Under the pieces are notes generated by a model. That model made no database searches. It was given only the letters and a program-made list of their open reading frames with translations, and was not told the origin of the DNA. A stretch of DNA of 64,000 bases from a bacterium (GTDB lineage Bacteria; Chloroflexota; Anaerolineae; Caldilineales; Caldilineaceae). The stretch covers positions 23,868 through 87,867 of the forward strand of contig WGMT01000002.1 in assembly GCA_016124945.1 (NCBI GenBank), read 5' to 3'. Shown here piece after piece: positions 20,701 to 28,200 of the stretch. The number at the start of each line of letters is the position of its first letter. Within the stretch, counting starts at the first letter, position 1. The position numbers and the translations under genes were made by a program.

Positions 20701-23700
20701 AGTCGCCGTTGGCTGCGTCGGCGAAGGCTGCGCTGCCGGTGATGGAGTTTGTCCCTGCCGTCACCGTGCCGCTTACCGGCGTGGTGACGGTGTCGAAGAG
20801 GTTGAAGTCTTCGGTCACCGCGCCGCCCATGCGCTCGATGGCGACAGCGTGGTTGGCCACGAGGGTGTTGGTGATGCCCACCACACCGTCCACAACGTAG
20901 ATGGCGGCGCCGTCCTCGCTGGATTGGTTGGTTATGGTGTTGTGCAACACGAGTATCTCGCCGAATCCCAGCAAGAAAATTGCATCGCCTTCATTGCTGA
21001 GGGAGCGATTATCGGCCATGAGGCTGTTGACAACAGTGAACGGCCCGAAAGAGTTGCCTCGGATCCAGAGAGCGCCGCCGCTCTGTCCTGCCGTATTGCC
21101 AAGGAAGGTCGTGCCCGTTATGCCACCTCTGCCGTTCATGAAGACGCCGCCACCTTCTTTATCTGCCCAGTTGTCCACGATGGAGCCGCCCATGAGACGT
21201 AGGTTGCTGCCGGCATGAAGACCGCCACCCCCTTCGCCTGCTCTGTTGCCGATGAAATCAGTGTCCGTGATCCTCGCTGAAGCCGCGAGAAATGCACCGC
21301 CGCCTTCAACAGCCGTGTTGCTCATGAAGGTTGTGCTCATGATCTGCATGCCGTTCCCAGCGTTCAGTCCACCACCCAGCGTGGCCGTGTTGCTGAGGAA
21401 GATCGAGCTCGAAATGCTGCTGCCACTCAGCGAAGATCCAAAGCTCATGCCGCCGCCCCAGTTGTCTGCCGTATTGCTGAAGAAGGTCGTGCTCACAATC
21501 GTCGCCACGGTCTGGGCAAACACCCCGCCGCCGGCGGCGTTTGCACCGAGCGCGGCGTTGTTGTAGAGGACGGCGCCGTTAAGCGTGAGAGTCTGCTCGG
21601 CCTGGATGCCTGCGCCATTCCCAGCGACACCGGTAACCGTTGTGCGTCCGTTTTGAATTGTGAGATCCTGCACCGTCAACGCTGCCGTGGCCGAGATGAC
21701 GCGGCCACTTTGCAGCGCGTCCAATGTGGTCGTCTGTACTGCGGACGGGGTGATCCAGTTCGTCGTCGTGTAGCCACCGGCCAGGGTGATGGGCTGCGTC
21801 ACGAGGACAAGCTGATCCGTGCCGTCTTCGTTGACTGTCCCCGCGCAGGTGCCGGCGATGCGCACCGTGCCGCCTGCGGACGCCGCCGCCACGGCGTCGC
21901 GCACGGCCTGAGCGTCCGCGCTGGAGAAGTCGGTCACGTTGTCGCCGGTGTACTCGGTGAAGCAGACCGGCGTGGGCGTTGCAAAAGGTGATTCATAAGC
22001 GCCTAGATCCACCGTGCCTTGCTGGATGCGATCATTGCCGCCCAAGTCTGTGGTGACGCCGCTGGGGATCAGCCCGTTGTCCCCTGCGTCAATGGCCGGG
22101 GAGCCGGGTTGCAGGCGCAGGTCCCCGGCGGTGGTGGGGGTGGTGGACGGGTCGGGTGATGAGACAAACAGCGGGTCGGCATCGGCCAGATTGTTGCCGT
22201 CATCGGTGCCGCAAGTGGCGTTCCATATACCGCCTGGGTTGCATCCCTGCACCACGCTGTAGCGGATGGTTGGGCTGCTAGTGTCCACGTTGTGAATGGA
22301 GGCGCCGGCTGTGCCGATTCCGCTACTATCCTGGTTGTTCCAGAAGATGCTGTTCTGGATCGTCGGGCGGCTGTTGTTGAAGTTGAACATGCCGCCGCCG
22401 TTGTTGTTGGCGGAATTGCCCGAGAAGGAGACGTTGGTGAGCATCAGGCCGCGGTTGCTGTTGTTGTACATGCCGCCGCCGTTGTTGTTGGCGGAATTAC
22501 CTGAGAAGGAGACGTTGGTGAGTATCGGGCTGCTGTTGCCGTTGGTGAGCATGCCGCCGCCGATGCCGGCGGAATTGCCCGAGAAAGAGACATTGGTGAG
22601 CCTCGGGCTGCTGCTGGTGATGTTGTACATGCCGCCGCCGGCGCCGGCGGAATTGCCTGAGAAGGAGCTGTTGGTGAGCGTCGGGCTGCTGTCTGTGTTG
22701 TGCATGCCGCCGCCGCCTAAGCTGGCGGAATTGCCCGAGAAGGAGACGTTGGTTAGCGTCGGCCTGCTTTCGCGATTAAACATGCCGCCGCCGCTGCCGG
22801 CGGAATTGCCTGAGAAGGAGACGTTGGTGAGCGTCGGGCTGCTGTTGGAGAAGTTGGCCATGCCGCCGCCGCTGTCGGCAGAATTGCCTGAGAAAGAGAC
22901 GTTGATGAGCGTCGGGCTGCTGTCGCTGTTGTGCATGCCCCCACTATTGTTATTTCCGGAATTGCCCGAGAAAGAGACGTTGGCAATCGTCGGGCTGCCG
23001 TTGTTGTTGACCATACCGCCGCCACGATTGTTTGGAAAAGTCCCATTCGCCAACCCCGCGGTGACAGTAAACCCGTCGAGCACCGCCGTGCCGTCTGTGC
23101 CGCTGCCGGTGACCACGTGGTAGGCATTGGCGCCGGTGAGGTTGGCCGTATCAGTGACCACGCCGTTGGCGTCCACCGTGTCGTTGCCGTCGAGATCGCC
23201 GCTGAGGACGGTGACGTTCGCCTCCCAATTGCGCTGGTCCAGGCTGGACTCCGTCCCCGCGAAGCCGCCGTACAGGGCGACGCCGTCCTTGAGCTGGAAG
23301 GTGCTATTGCGGTCGTTGTCGGTCTGTCCATCGCCGTCGTCGGGGTAGTAGACGCCTTCCGCCACCCAGATCTGGTAACTGCTCTGTGTCACGGCTAGGG
23401 CGTCCTGTACATTGGTGAAGGCGTCGGTCCACGAAAGGCCGGTGGCTGCGCCGCTGGCGTCCTTGTCCACGTAGCGGATTTGGACCTCGTACGCGCCCAG
23501 GTCAATGGCCACGCCGACAATGCGCGGTGCGCCGCCCAAGTCGGTGGTGGTGGCGTTGGCGCTGTTGTCCCCCATATCAATGGCCGGGGAGCCGGATTGC
23601 AGGCGCAGGTCCCCGGCGGTGGTGGGCGCGGTGGACGGGTCCACGGCGGTGACGAAGCGTGGATCGTTGGCGGGGTCTGTGCCGTCCAGGTTGCCTGTGC

Positions 23701-24931
23701 CCGCTGGGTTTTGTCCTTGCACCAGGCTGTGGTGGATGGTTGGGCTGCTGCTGTCCACGTTGTGAATAGAGGCGCCGGCCGTGTCCGTTCCGCTGTTCTC
23801 CTGGTTGTTCCAGAAAATGCTGTTCTGGATCGTCGGACTGCTGCTCTCGTTGTACATGCCGCCGCCGAAGCCGGCGGTGTTGCCCGAGAAGGAGACGTTG
23901 GTGAGCGTCGGGTTGCTTCTGCGGTTGTACATGCCGCCGCCGTCATCGTTGGCGGAATTGCCCGAGAAGGAGACGTCGGTAAGTGTCGGGCTGCTGCTCT
24001 GGAAGTTGTACATGCCGCCGCCTTCGTTGGCGGAATTACCTGAGAAGGAGAGATTGGTGAGTGTCGGGCTGCTGCTGAAGTTGAACATGCCGCCGCCGCT
24101 GTTTATGGTGGAATTGCCCGAGAATGAGACGTTGGTGAGCGTCGGGCTGCTGCTGCTCTGGTTGTGTATGCCGCCGCCGCCGTTACTGGCGGAATTGGCC
24201 GAGAAGGAGACGTTGGTGAGTGTTGGACTGCTGTCGAAGTTGTACATGCCGCCGCCGAAGGAGTTGGCGGAACTGCCCCAAAAGGAGACGTTGGCAATCG
24301 TCAGGTTGCCGTTGACGATGTACATACCGCCGCCACATTGCGGGCCGCAGGGGGACACGAATGCCCCATTCGCCAACCCCGCGGTGACGGTGAAGCCGTC
24401 GAGCCGCGCGGTGTCGTCTGTGCCGCTGCCGGTGACGACGTGGTAGGCGTTACCGCCGGTGAGGTTGGCCGTATCAATGACCACGCCGGTGGCGTCCACC
24501 GTGTCGTTGCCGTCGAGATCGCCGCTGAGGACGGTGACGTTCGCCTCCCAATTGCGCTGGTCCAGGCTGGACTCCGTCCCTGCGAAGCCGCCGTAGAGGG
24601 CCACGCCGTTCTTGAGCTGGAAGGTGCTGTTGCGGGCGTTGTCGGTCTGTCCATCGCCTTGGTCCGGGTAGTAGACGCCTTCCGCCACCCAGATCTGGTC
24701 GCCGGATGAGGCATCGGCCAGCGCGTCCTGTAAGCTGGTGTAGGCGTTTGCCCAGGATGTGCCGTTGTTGGCGCCTGTGGCGTCGGCGTCGACGTAGATG
24801 ATGGTCCCCTGGGCCAGGGCGCTGTTGAAGGCGCCGCCGAGGGTGAGGATCAATGCCAACACAATGGCCGACGGCAAAGTAATGCGTCCTGTGCGGGAAG
24901 CGAAGCAATGGGTGAAGAAGGCGGCGAACAT
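11756..24931 (-). CDS. Giant secreted multidomain protein: beta-helix, DUF11 and PKD repeats (4391 residues)
   Basis: A predicted cell-surface or secreted adhesin-like protein. A signal peptide (about 1-41, ending SALAQ) is followed by two modules of short repeats of the Chlamydia Pmp type (FSGNSAN-x-GGGMYN), residues about 60-980. Three to four longer right-handed beta-helix modules (about 980-2770) each open with a near-identical segment (SAGGTVRIAGTCAGTV). Next come a DUF11 domain (about 2770), a GSLRQAI-type beta-helix (about 2905-3250), DUF11-like domains (about 3250, 3380 and 3835), PKD-like domains (about 3570-3830), a Thr-Pro-Glu linker (about 4030-4090), a putative Ig domain (He_PIG, 4098-4170) and a roughly 200-residue C-terminal domain ending NVRVWAR. 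Unlike the other surface proteins here it lacks the terminal LP-x2-NR motif, although FLPGVMN occurs inside near 4190. The start is supported by AGGAG 6 nt upstream. The ligand is unknown; a catalytic role is not evident. Confidence 0.88.
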   Translation of the reverse strand: MFAAFFTHCFASRTGRITLPSAIVLALILTLGGAFNSALAQGTIIYVDADATGANNGTSWANAYTSLQDALADASSGDQIWVAEGVYYPDQGDGQTDNARNSTFQLKNGVALYGGFAGTESSLDQRNWEANVTVLSGDLDGNDTVDATGVVIDTANLTGGNAYHVVTGSGTDDTARLDGFTVTAGLANGAFVSPCGPQCGGGMYIVNGNLTIANVSFWGSSANSFGGGMYNFDSSPTLTNVSFSANSASNGGGGIHNQSSSSPTLTNVSFSGNSTINSGGGMFNFSSSPTLTNLSFSGNSANEGGGMYNFQSSSPTLTDVSFSGNSANDDGGGMYNRRSNPTLTNVSFSGNTAGFGGGMYNESSSPTIQNSIFWNNQENSGTDTAGASIHNVDSSSPTIHHSLVQGQNPAGTGNLDGTDPANDPRFVTAVDPSTAPTTAGDLRLQSGSPAIDMGDNSANATTTDLGGAPRIVGVAIDLGAYEVQIRYVDKDASGAATGLSWTDAFTNVQDALAVTQSSYQIWVAEGVYYPDDGDGQTDNDRNSTFQLKDGVALYGGFAGTESSLDQRNWEANVTVLSGDLDGNDTVDANGVVTDTANLTGANAYHVVTGSGTDGTAVLDGFTVTAGLANGTFPNNRGGGMVNNNGSPTIANVSFSGNSGNNNSGGMHNSDSSPTLINVSFSGNSADSGGGMANFSNSSPTLTNVSFSGNSAGSGGGMFNRESRPTLTNVSFSGNSASLGGGGMHNTDSSPTLTNSSFSGNSAGAGGGMYNITSSSPRLTNVSFSGNSAGIGGGMLTNGNSSPILTNVSFSGNSANNNGGGMYNNSNRGLMLTNVSFSGNSANNNGGGMFNFNNSRPTIQNSIFWNNQDSSGIGTAGASIHNVDTSSPTIRYSVVQGCNPGGIWNATCGTDDGNNLADADPLFVSSPDPSTTPTTAGDLRLQPGSPAIDAGDNGLIPSGVTTDLGGNDRIQQGTVDLGAYESPFATPTPVCFTEYTGDNVTDFSSADAQAVRDAVAAASAGGTVRIAGTCAGTVNEDGTDQLVLVTQPITLAGGYTTTNWITPSAVQTTTLDALQSGRVISATAALTVQDLTIQNGRTTVTGVAGNGAGIQAEQTLTLNGAVLYNNAALGANAAGGGVFAQTVATIVSTTFFSNTADNWGGGMSFGSSLSGSSISSSIFLSNTATLGGGLNAGNGMQIMSTTFMSNTAVEGGGAFLAASARITDTDFIGNRAGEGGGGLHAGSNLRLMGGSIVDNWADKEGGGVFMNGRGGITGTTFLGNTAGQSGGALWIRGNSFGPFTVVNSLMADNRSLSNEGDAIFLLGFGEILVLHNTITNQSSEDGAAIYVVDGVVGITNTLVANHAVAIERMGGAVTEDFNLFDTVTTPVSGTVTAGTNSITGSAAFADAANGDFQLTAASAAINAGTDAGITSDFFGDVRPQQGGFDIGFDESPFATPICFATHDNGSTIFRSADSLAVRAAVAAASAGGTVRIAGTCAGTVNEGGTDQLVLVTQPISLAGGYTTTNWITPSAVQTTTLDALQSGRVISATAALTVQDLTIQNGRTTADSTAGHGAGINSNQALTLSQVILLNNAITGSSTRGGGAFVNSTASITSTTFLSNTASSGTGGGAYVGGAASITSTTFLSNTAGGSGGGAYVGGAASITGTSFISNTAFVGGGAYVHNKASITDASFLSNTAEGEGGGAYFNLVADIGNSSFVSNRAAGDGAGVIVGDAASITGTSFLSNTAGGSGGGAIVVGAASITGTSFISNTAAGIGGGAYFFTATSATGSNFISNTAGGGGGGAVFVQTASITGTSFISNTAGRDGGGAWIFGSISSPSQVVNTLFANNRSNINQGNALHMVGDGGSANRLSLLHSTIASPSAQDGPAIYVVDGTVEITNTIVSNQAIAIERVDGAVTEDFNLFDTVTTPFSGTVTAGTNSITGSAAFTDAAGGDFQLTALSDAINAGTDAGITSDFFGDVRPQQGGFDIGFDESPFATPICFATHDNGSTIFRSADSLAVRDAVAAASAGGMVKIAGYCAGTVNAGGTTQLALITKTLTLAGGYTTTNWITPSAVQTTTLDALHSGRVISATAALTVQDLTIQNGRTTESGAGGNGAGINTSQAITLSQVVLYNNAATGSSARGGGAFVASTAGITGTSFISNTASVGGGILAGSAATISTSLFAHNSATGGQGGGMRTENGLTLVSSEVRGNSATSEGGGISVTGQVVVVDSTIADNETTVRSGGGIRATNGTVNISGSSIEGNRAIDVGGGIYAFQSPLTLTNTLILTNTAGEGGGLWADRPVNLTRTSFIGNTATVRNGGGAYLNSMVGITGTAFIRNQSARSGGGAYVNSTVDITSTEFISNTSGSAGGGVYVEGEATISSSQFTYNSAIGGPGGGMRAANGLTLVSTEVRGNTATSEGGGISVTGQFVAVDSTVADNQSTMRAGGGIRATNGTIHISDSLIEGNRASSVGGGIYAFQTQLTLTNTSIFTNTAEEGAGIWVNRPANITATSFISNTATRGPGGGIYARDEATISSSLFTRNTATDGGGAYILQVATVSDTTFTQNIARRTGGGIVLENTSTVTNSAFIRNTAVRRGGGVYIQGHINSPSQIVNTLFTGNQATEVPSSAIFMMGTGGSDNRLTILHTTIVGPQIEDETAIYVNNGAVTVTNTLIAGHAIAIERVDGVVTEDFNLFDNVTTPFSGTVTAGTNSITGNAAFADAAGGDFQLTALSEAINAGTDAGITSDFFGDVRPQQGGFDIGFDESPFVPLYSDLAITKHAYFPIPAPGEPITYTLSFTNRRPGIAGGIVISDSVPLSVTVNGVISSTVGNGVVITQTSDAPNLVWTVSDLARGAGGVITLTGTVSGGITSLGPITNTATITAVNDVVATNNSAQVEIVVSCFHAITVQNPDDSGPGSLRQAIADLCDGGVIDFDLSLSGQTITLTSGHLVINKGMTIDGSALDEPIRISGNNALRHFYISTAGKDVTFDSLQFVDGNPGTDGGSIRIDQARSMTVTNSIFTDNQAVGGNGGVIFTRGSSNIVVTDSTFAGNRATWEGGAIHTNGIGTVSVHNSTFVSNTSFNTFGGAISRSWVGDTVVTNSTFAYNQAGNMGGAIYNHVGTLFADNNTFVENTSPNGAAIANRQGAFHLANNIMVGSRLPTCLNTGGGTLATNSNNWIQDGSCSASFSGIPGLMPLRDNGGPTETFALFGYSAAVDQGDSTYCPTVDQRGAPRSLNCDLGAYEVQPGDVAITKTVTPSSAKPGDAITYTLSFSNSGPNTADGVVIGDSVPVSVTIDGVISSGVTITQTSAAPNLAWTVGDLAPGVGGVITLTGVLSDDLALYSSTITNTATITAGNDITPTNNSSAASLQIVDAPVLTIEKTANVAVIDEGGAVTYTVVVANVGGSSATSVTVTDDMTGTLADGVTLAAGEVVTYTYSVTTDDGPQTTVNTAAVTSAQTSLITHSVSVTVNNVAPTLAVQRSAPNVDEGSTFTLTLGLINDPGDDTVTGYVVTWGDGAVITYSVGATLTHVYAEDGNYDIRIDVIDEDGVHTGAAETSVTVNNVAPTVTAGTSQTITLGGPVTVTATFADPGSADTHTAIVDWGDSSSANGVIDGGTISAGHTYTATGVFSVEICVTDDDSGQGCDTLTVTVTNTAPTADAGDDQTVNVDTLVTLDGSGSSDADNHLPLSYGWVQSGGPSVSLSDSSAVSPTFSAPATPTVITFTLTVTDSFGLGGAPDTVIVTVGDVAVSGLSAESNSPTVLGQSTAFTATISGGSNVTYTWDFGVGNSGVGAQASHTYAAAGVYTATVTATNAAGSVSATVETTVLSRPALTIAKTAEPTVIAEGGTVTYTVVVANVGASQATGVTVTDDMTGTLADGLTLAAGGAVTYTYSVTTDDGPQTTVNTAAVTSTQTSLITGSVRVTVTNVAPTAVFANNGPADEGTTATVTFSGQDDASLADLTAGFRYSFDFDNDNVFEVTDVISPSVTVPADYLSGVSSRTVRGRIADKDGGFTDYTTVVTVIAATPTPTATPTETPTATPTETPTETPTATPTETPTATPTETPTETPTATPTETPTATPTPTSVAIGAGNPPTVINPGDQESTVGQAVTLAIVAQDPDGDTLSFTPEGLPAGLTLNTETGVISGAPITPGDYAVTIHVSDGMESVFISFGWRVLPAEHFNFLPGVMNAMPSYTNDFEDDAQGWSVGPVTSAPNGQKFLGEFGNETVSLTVGNLPAHTQVTVEFDLYVIRSWDGNQRQIAETLSPEEQRVRAGAADFSPELVDVRIGPDIFRVQSDGVTLLDATFSNWPGGTQNYPTENSAAQTGASAVNSLGYAFQGMPMDAVYRIRLTFEHSDPTLVLDFTGSSLQIIEDESWGIDNVRVWAR
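12660..12845 (-). repeat. Thr-Pro-Glu linker repeat DNA (12-nt units)
   Basis: Tandem TPTE/TPTA codon blocks encode a flexible linker of about 60 residues separating the DUF11/PKD region from the C-terminal Ig domain. Low complexity makes its length likely to vary between strains. Confidence 0.85.
16614..16880 (-). repeat. Internal long repeat, unit type 1, copy 3
   Basis: It is nearly identical in DNA to 18946-19220 and 20572-20850. It encodes the end of a beta-helix module (TNSITG, then AINAGTDAGITSDFFGDVRP, then GFDESPF). Confidence 0.8.
18610..19220 (-). repeat. Internal long repeat, about 600 bp, copy 2
   Basis: This block joins unit 2 (18610-18955, encoding the SAGG and GGYTTTNWITPSAVQTTTLD region) and unit 1 (18946-19220). 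It matches 20226-20850 with few base changes. Such long direct repeats are substrates for loss or gain of whole beta-helix modules. Confidence 0.82.
20226..20850 (-). repeat. Internal long repeat, about 600 bp, copy 1
   Basis: It is near-identical to 18610-19220. A shorter related copy of the first half lies at 21646-21940. Confidence 0.82.
21646..21940 (-). repeat. Internal long repeat, unit type 2, outermost copy
   Basis: It is near-identical in DNA to the first halves of 18610-19220 and 20226-20850. It encodes the IAGTCAGTV and GGYTTTNWITPSAVQ region that opens a beta-helix module. Confidence 0.8.
22370..23030 (-). repeat. Pmp-type FSGNSAN repeat block 2
   Basis: About ten units of roughly 60-75 nt encode a Ser-Pro-(Thr/Ile)-[10 protein letters not shown] consensus, one turn each of a right-handed beta-helix. 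Parallel blocks lie at 23820-24300 in the same gene and 27730-28130 in the neighbouring gene. Confidence 0.85.
23820..24300 (-). repeat. Pmp-type FSGNSAN repeat block 1
   Basis: Seven or so units of the same beta-helix repeat (GNSAN, then GGGMYN). Strong DNA similarity between units is visible, especially the segment encoding FSGNSA (ggcggaattgcccgagaag on the plus strand). Confidence 0.85.
24330..24790 (-). repeat. N-terminal module DNA shared with the 1152-residue protein gene
   Basis: This stretch, encoding the N-terminal IIYVD and [20 protein letters not shown] region, is nearly identical to 28150-28620 in the next gene and similar to 23030-23400 within this gene. It marks a recent duplication or ongoing gene conversion. 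Confidence 0.8.
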
Positions 24932-25284
24932 AGTGACTCCTGGAATTCATTTGGACTTCGACGGCATCGGATGCAGCGGTTGTAACTATATGGTGACAAG
25001 CGCTGTAAGAATTTGCATGCAATATGTCAAAAAACTTTTGTTTAGTGTAGGTTGATTCGTTTGACTATTTTGCTTACGCAATTGTTACGAAATCTGGGCA
25101 ATTCTTATGGGAATTTATATGAGAATTTAGGTTGGTTAAGGGCAAAAAGGGTGTTTTTCTATTGAATTTATGTTTTTTGTGTACCTGACAAGTTGCTCTC
25201 TCCACAGATCGTAGGGATTTGCGTGGGGCGGAAGGATCGCTCACCAATGAAGTGATATCTGCTTCCGCCCCACGCAAACCCCTA
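24932..25284. other. A/T-rich intergenic region between two secreted-protein genes
   Basis: The region upstream of the giant beta-helix gene is sharply A/T-rich from about 24985 to 25200, unlike the flanking coding DNA. It holds a candidate promoter for the giant gene and the hairpin ending the 1152-residue gene. No gene is visible. Confidence 0.7.
25002..25030 (-). promoter_or_regulatory. Candidate promoter of the giant beta-helix gene
   Basis: On the minus strand TTGACA (25025-25030) is followed 17 nt later by TACAGC (25002-25007). The -35 match is perfect but the -10 match is weak. The leader to the start codon would be about 65 nt. Confidence 0.3.
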
Positions 25285-25285
25285 C
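25211..25285. repeat. Palindromic repeat family 2, copy 1 (terminator-like)
   Basis: Arms 25211-25235 and 25261-25285 pair over 25 nt with one internal and one terminal mismatch around a 25-nt loop; the core is TTTGCGTGGGGCGGAAG. The right arm touches the stop codon of the 1152-residue protein (25285-25287), so it likely ends that transcript. A second copy is at 55792-55866. Confidence 0.8.
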
Positions 25286-28200
25286 TACCGCTCGACCAGC
25301 GGCAGGAAGAGCTGGCGTTGGATCTGGGCCGGCGGCGCTGCCACAATCGGGGCGGTGGGCAGGGCCTGTTGGGTGACCGGTTCACTGGTCAGGGTAATCA
25401 ACGGCTGGGTGCGCACAGGTTTGGTGGCCACCACCGGGGCGCCGGCGGCATCAAGGCGCGCCTGGCTTCCTGGTGTAATGGTCGCCTCCAGCCGGTATTC
25501 AGAAGTCTCAAAGCCGAAGACCTCCACCTGGTAAAGCCCGCTCTGGGCAGCGGTCACGCGAATGGTCTCAACCGCACTCCCCTCCTGGTTGCTCACCAAC
25601 GGCGCTGCGCCGGGATTGGGCTGCCAGATGTAGAGATCGGCGTCTCCGCTCAGCGGGGTAAGGGTGACGGCCAACTCGTCGCCCGCCTGGAGGGTGTAGC
25701 GATAGAGGCGCGCTTCCTCCTGGGCCAGGCTTTCACTGGGCGGCACGAGGTTGATGAATGCGCCGGCGGCTGTAGAGACATTGCCTTCCCCGTCGGCCGC
25801 CCAGGCGCGCAGGTACTTCACGCCCGAAGAGGGCAGCAAGGTCCACGTGAAGGCGCTTTCGGCGTTGGTGTAGTCGAGCCAACCTGATTCAGCAGCCAGC
25901 ACCCAGGCGTTGGCGCCCTGGCTGTACTCGTACTCGGCAAAGAGCACCGATTCAACCGCGCTGCCCGGCGCCGGGTCCGTGGCGGCAACATTCAGCGAAA
26001 CCGCCAGCGCCTGGGTGACGTTGGCGCCCTGGTTGATGGTGAAACTGTCGACGGTTGGGGGGGTCTGGTCGAGCACGGCGGGGAGCACAGAGATGGTGCG
26101 GTTGACGGTGTTGTTGCTTTCGTTGCTCTCGCTAATCACGTTTTGCGGATCGATGTCGGCGCTGAGGACAAAGCTACCCGCACCCGGCGGCGTCCACGTG
26201 ACCCCGGTGCTGCTTGCGTTGCCGTTGGGCTGAAGCTGGTCGAGTGTCCCTGTGCCAATCGGGGCGCCGTTCACGGAGAAAGCCACCGCGACCTGCTGCA
26301 ACGGCTCGTCACCACCCTGGCGGCTCACGTTCAGGCCCAGGGTGAGGGCTTCGCCGGCGCGGGCGGAGATAGGATCGTTCCACAGTTGATCGCCACTACT
26401 GAAGAGATCGTCGCTGCTGCGAGCAATGCCGCTGTAGCCGTTGGGCAGGGTGGCACTCTCGCTGTTCTGGTTGTCCACGCGCACGTCATAAAGCCCCGGC
26501 GCCAAAGTGGATGGGATGGCGGCGCGTAGGTGTCCTGGCGCAATCTGTGCGGTGGTCAGGGTCTGCTCTCCCAGACGGATGACGGCATTCTGTGCGAAGT
26601 TGATGCCGTAGACGTTCAGGGTGGTGGGCACGTCCACAAAGCCCTGGCGCGGGCGCACATCGGTGATCACCGGCACCAGACTCGTCACGCGGAAGGCGCC
26701 GGCCAGGACAGCCGTGTCGCCGTTGGGGTTGATCACGAAGAGATCGTGCAACCCAACTGGCAGGCCGGCAGGCACCACAGCGTTGATCTGCGTGCTGCTC
26801 ACCAGATTCACCCCGGTCAGTTCAACGCTGCCCAGGCGCAGTGTCGGCGCGCTCGTTGTGTTGCCCTGGAAGCCGTCCCCTGTCACGGTGACGTTGCTGC
26901 TCTGTTCGCGCAACCCCTGGCTTGGGTTAATTGCCGAAAGGGACAACGGCACGGGTGTCGGGGTGGCCGTCGGCGAAACAGGTGTGGCGGTGGGCGGCAC
27001 CGGCGTTGCGGTAGGCGGCACGGGTGTCGCAGTGGGCGGTATGGGTGTCGCGGTGGGCGGTATGGGTGTCGCGGTGGGCGGTATGGGTGTCGCGGTGGGC
27101 GGCACGGGTGTTGCCGTCGGCGCTACGGGTGTTGCCGTCGGCGGCACCGGCGTTGCGGTAGGCGGCACGGGTGTCGCAGTGGGCGGTATGGGTGTCGCAG
27201 TGGGCGGTACGGGTGTCGCGGTGGGCGGCACGGGTGTTGCGGTAGGCGGCACGGGTGTTGCGGTAGGGGCCGCAGGTGTTGGTGTGCGTGTCGGTGTTGG
27301 TGTAAACGTTGGCGTCGGTGTGAGCGTTGGCGTTGGTGTGTGTGTCGGCGTTGGTGTTGACGCCTGGTATTCGTATGCGCCCAGGTCAATGGCCTCGTTG
27401 ACAATGCGTGGTGCGCCGCCCAGATCGAACGATGTGGTGATGGATGTGTTGTTGCCGGCGTCAATAGCCGGGGAGCCGGCTTGCAGGCGCAGGTCCCCGG
27501 CCGTGGTGGGGGCGTTGACTGGATCGGGCGATGAGACAAACAACGGGTCGGCATCGACCAGATTGTTGACAGCATTGATGCCGCAAGCATTGTTCCATGT
27601 GCCGCCCGGATTACATCCTTGCATCAGGCTGTAGCGGATGGCGGGCGTGCTGTTGGCGTTGAAGATTGAGGCGTCGGCCGTGCCCGTTCCGCTGCTGTCC
27701 CGGTTGTTCCAGAAGATGCTGTTGCGGATCGTGGGGATTTCGCTGAGGGAGTTGAACATGCCGCCGCCTTGGTTGGCCGAATTGCCCGAGAAGGAGACGT
27801 TGACAAGTGTCGGATTGCTACCCAGGTTGTGCATGCCGCCGCCGTTGGCGTTGGCGAAATTGCCAGAGAAAGAGGCGTTTTTGAGGGACGGTCTGCTCAT
27901 GAAGTTGAACATGCCGCCGCCGCCGTTGCCGTTGGCAGAATTACTTGAGAAGGAGACATTGGTGAGTGTCGGGTTGCTGGCGGTGTTGTACATACCACCG
28001 CCTTCGTTGGCGGAATTGCCAGAGAAGGAGACGTTGGTGAGTGTCGGAAAGCTCGTGTGGTTGTACATGCCGCCGCCTTGGTTGGCGGAATTGCCAGAGA
28101 AGAAGATGTTGGTGAGTGTCGGGCGGCTCAAGATGGAGTTGTACATACCGCCGCCACATTGCGGGCCGCAGGGAGCCACAAAAGCCCCATTCGCCAATCC

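Noticed and set aside
22370..24300. Roughly 60-75 nt periodic repeats considered as a CRISPR-like array
   Set aside because: The repeats stay in frame, encode FSGNSAN beta-helix turns, and vary as protein repeats do.
26945..27300. Regular 21-nt repeats resembling an array
   Set aside because: They are contiguous coding repeats without unique spacers and encode a proline-rich linker, so they are not CRISPR.
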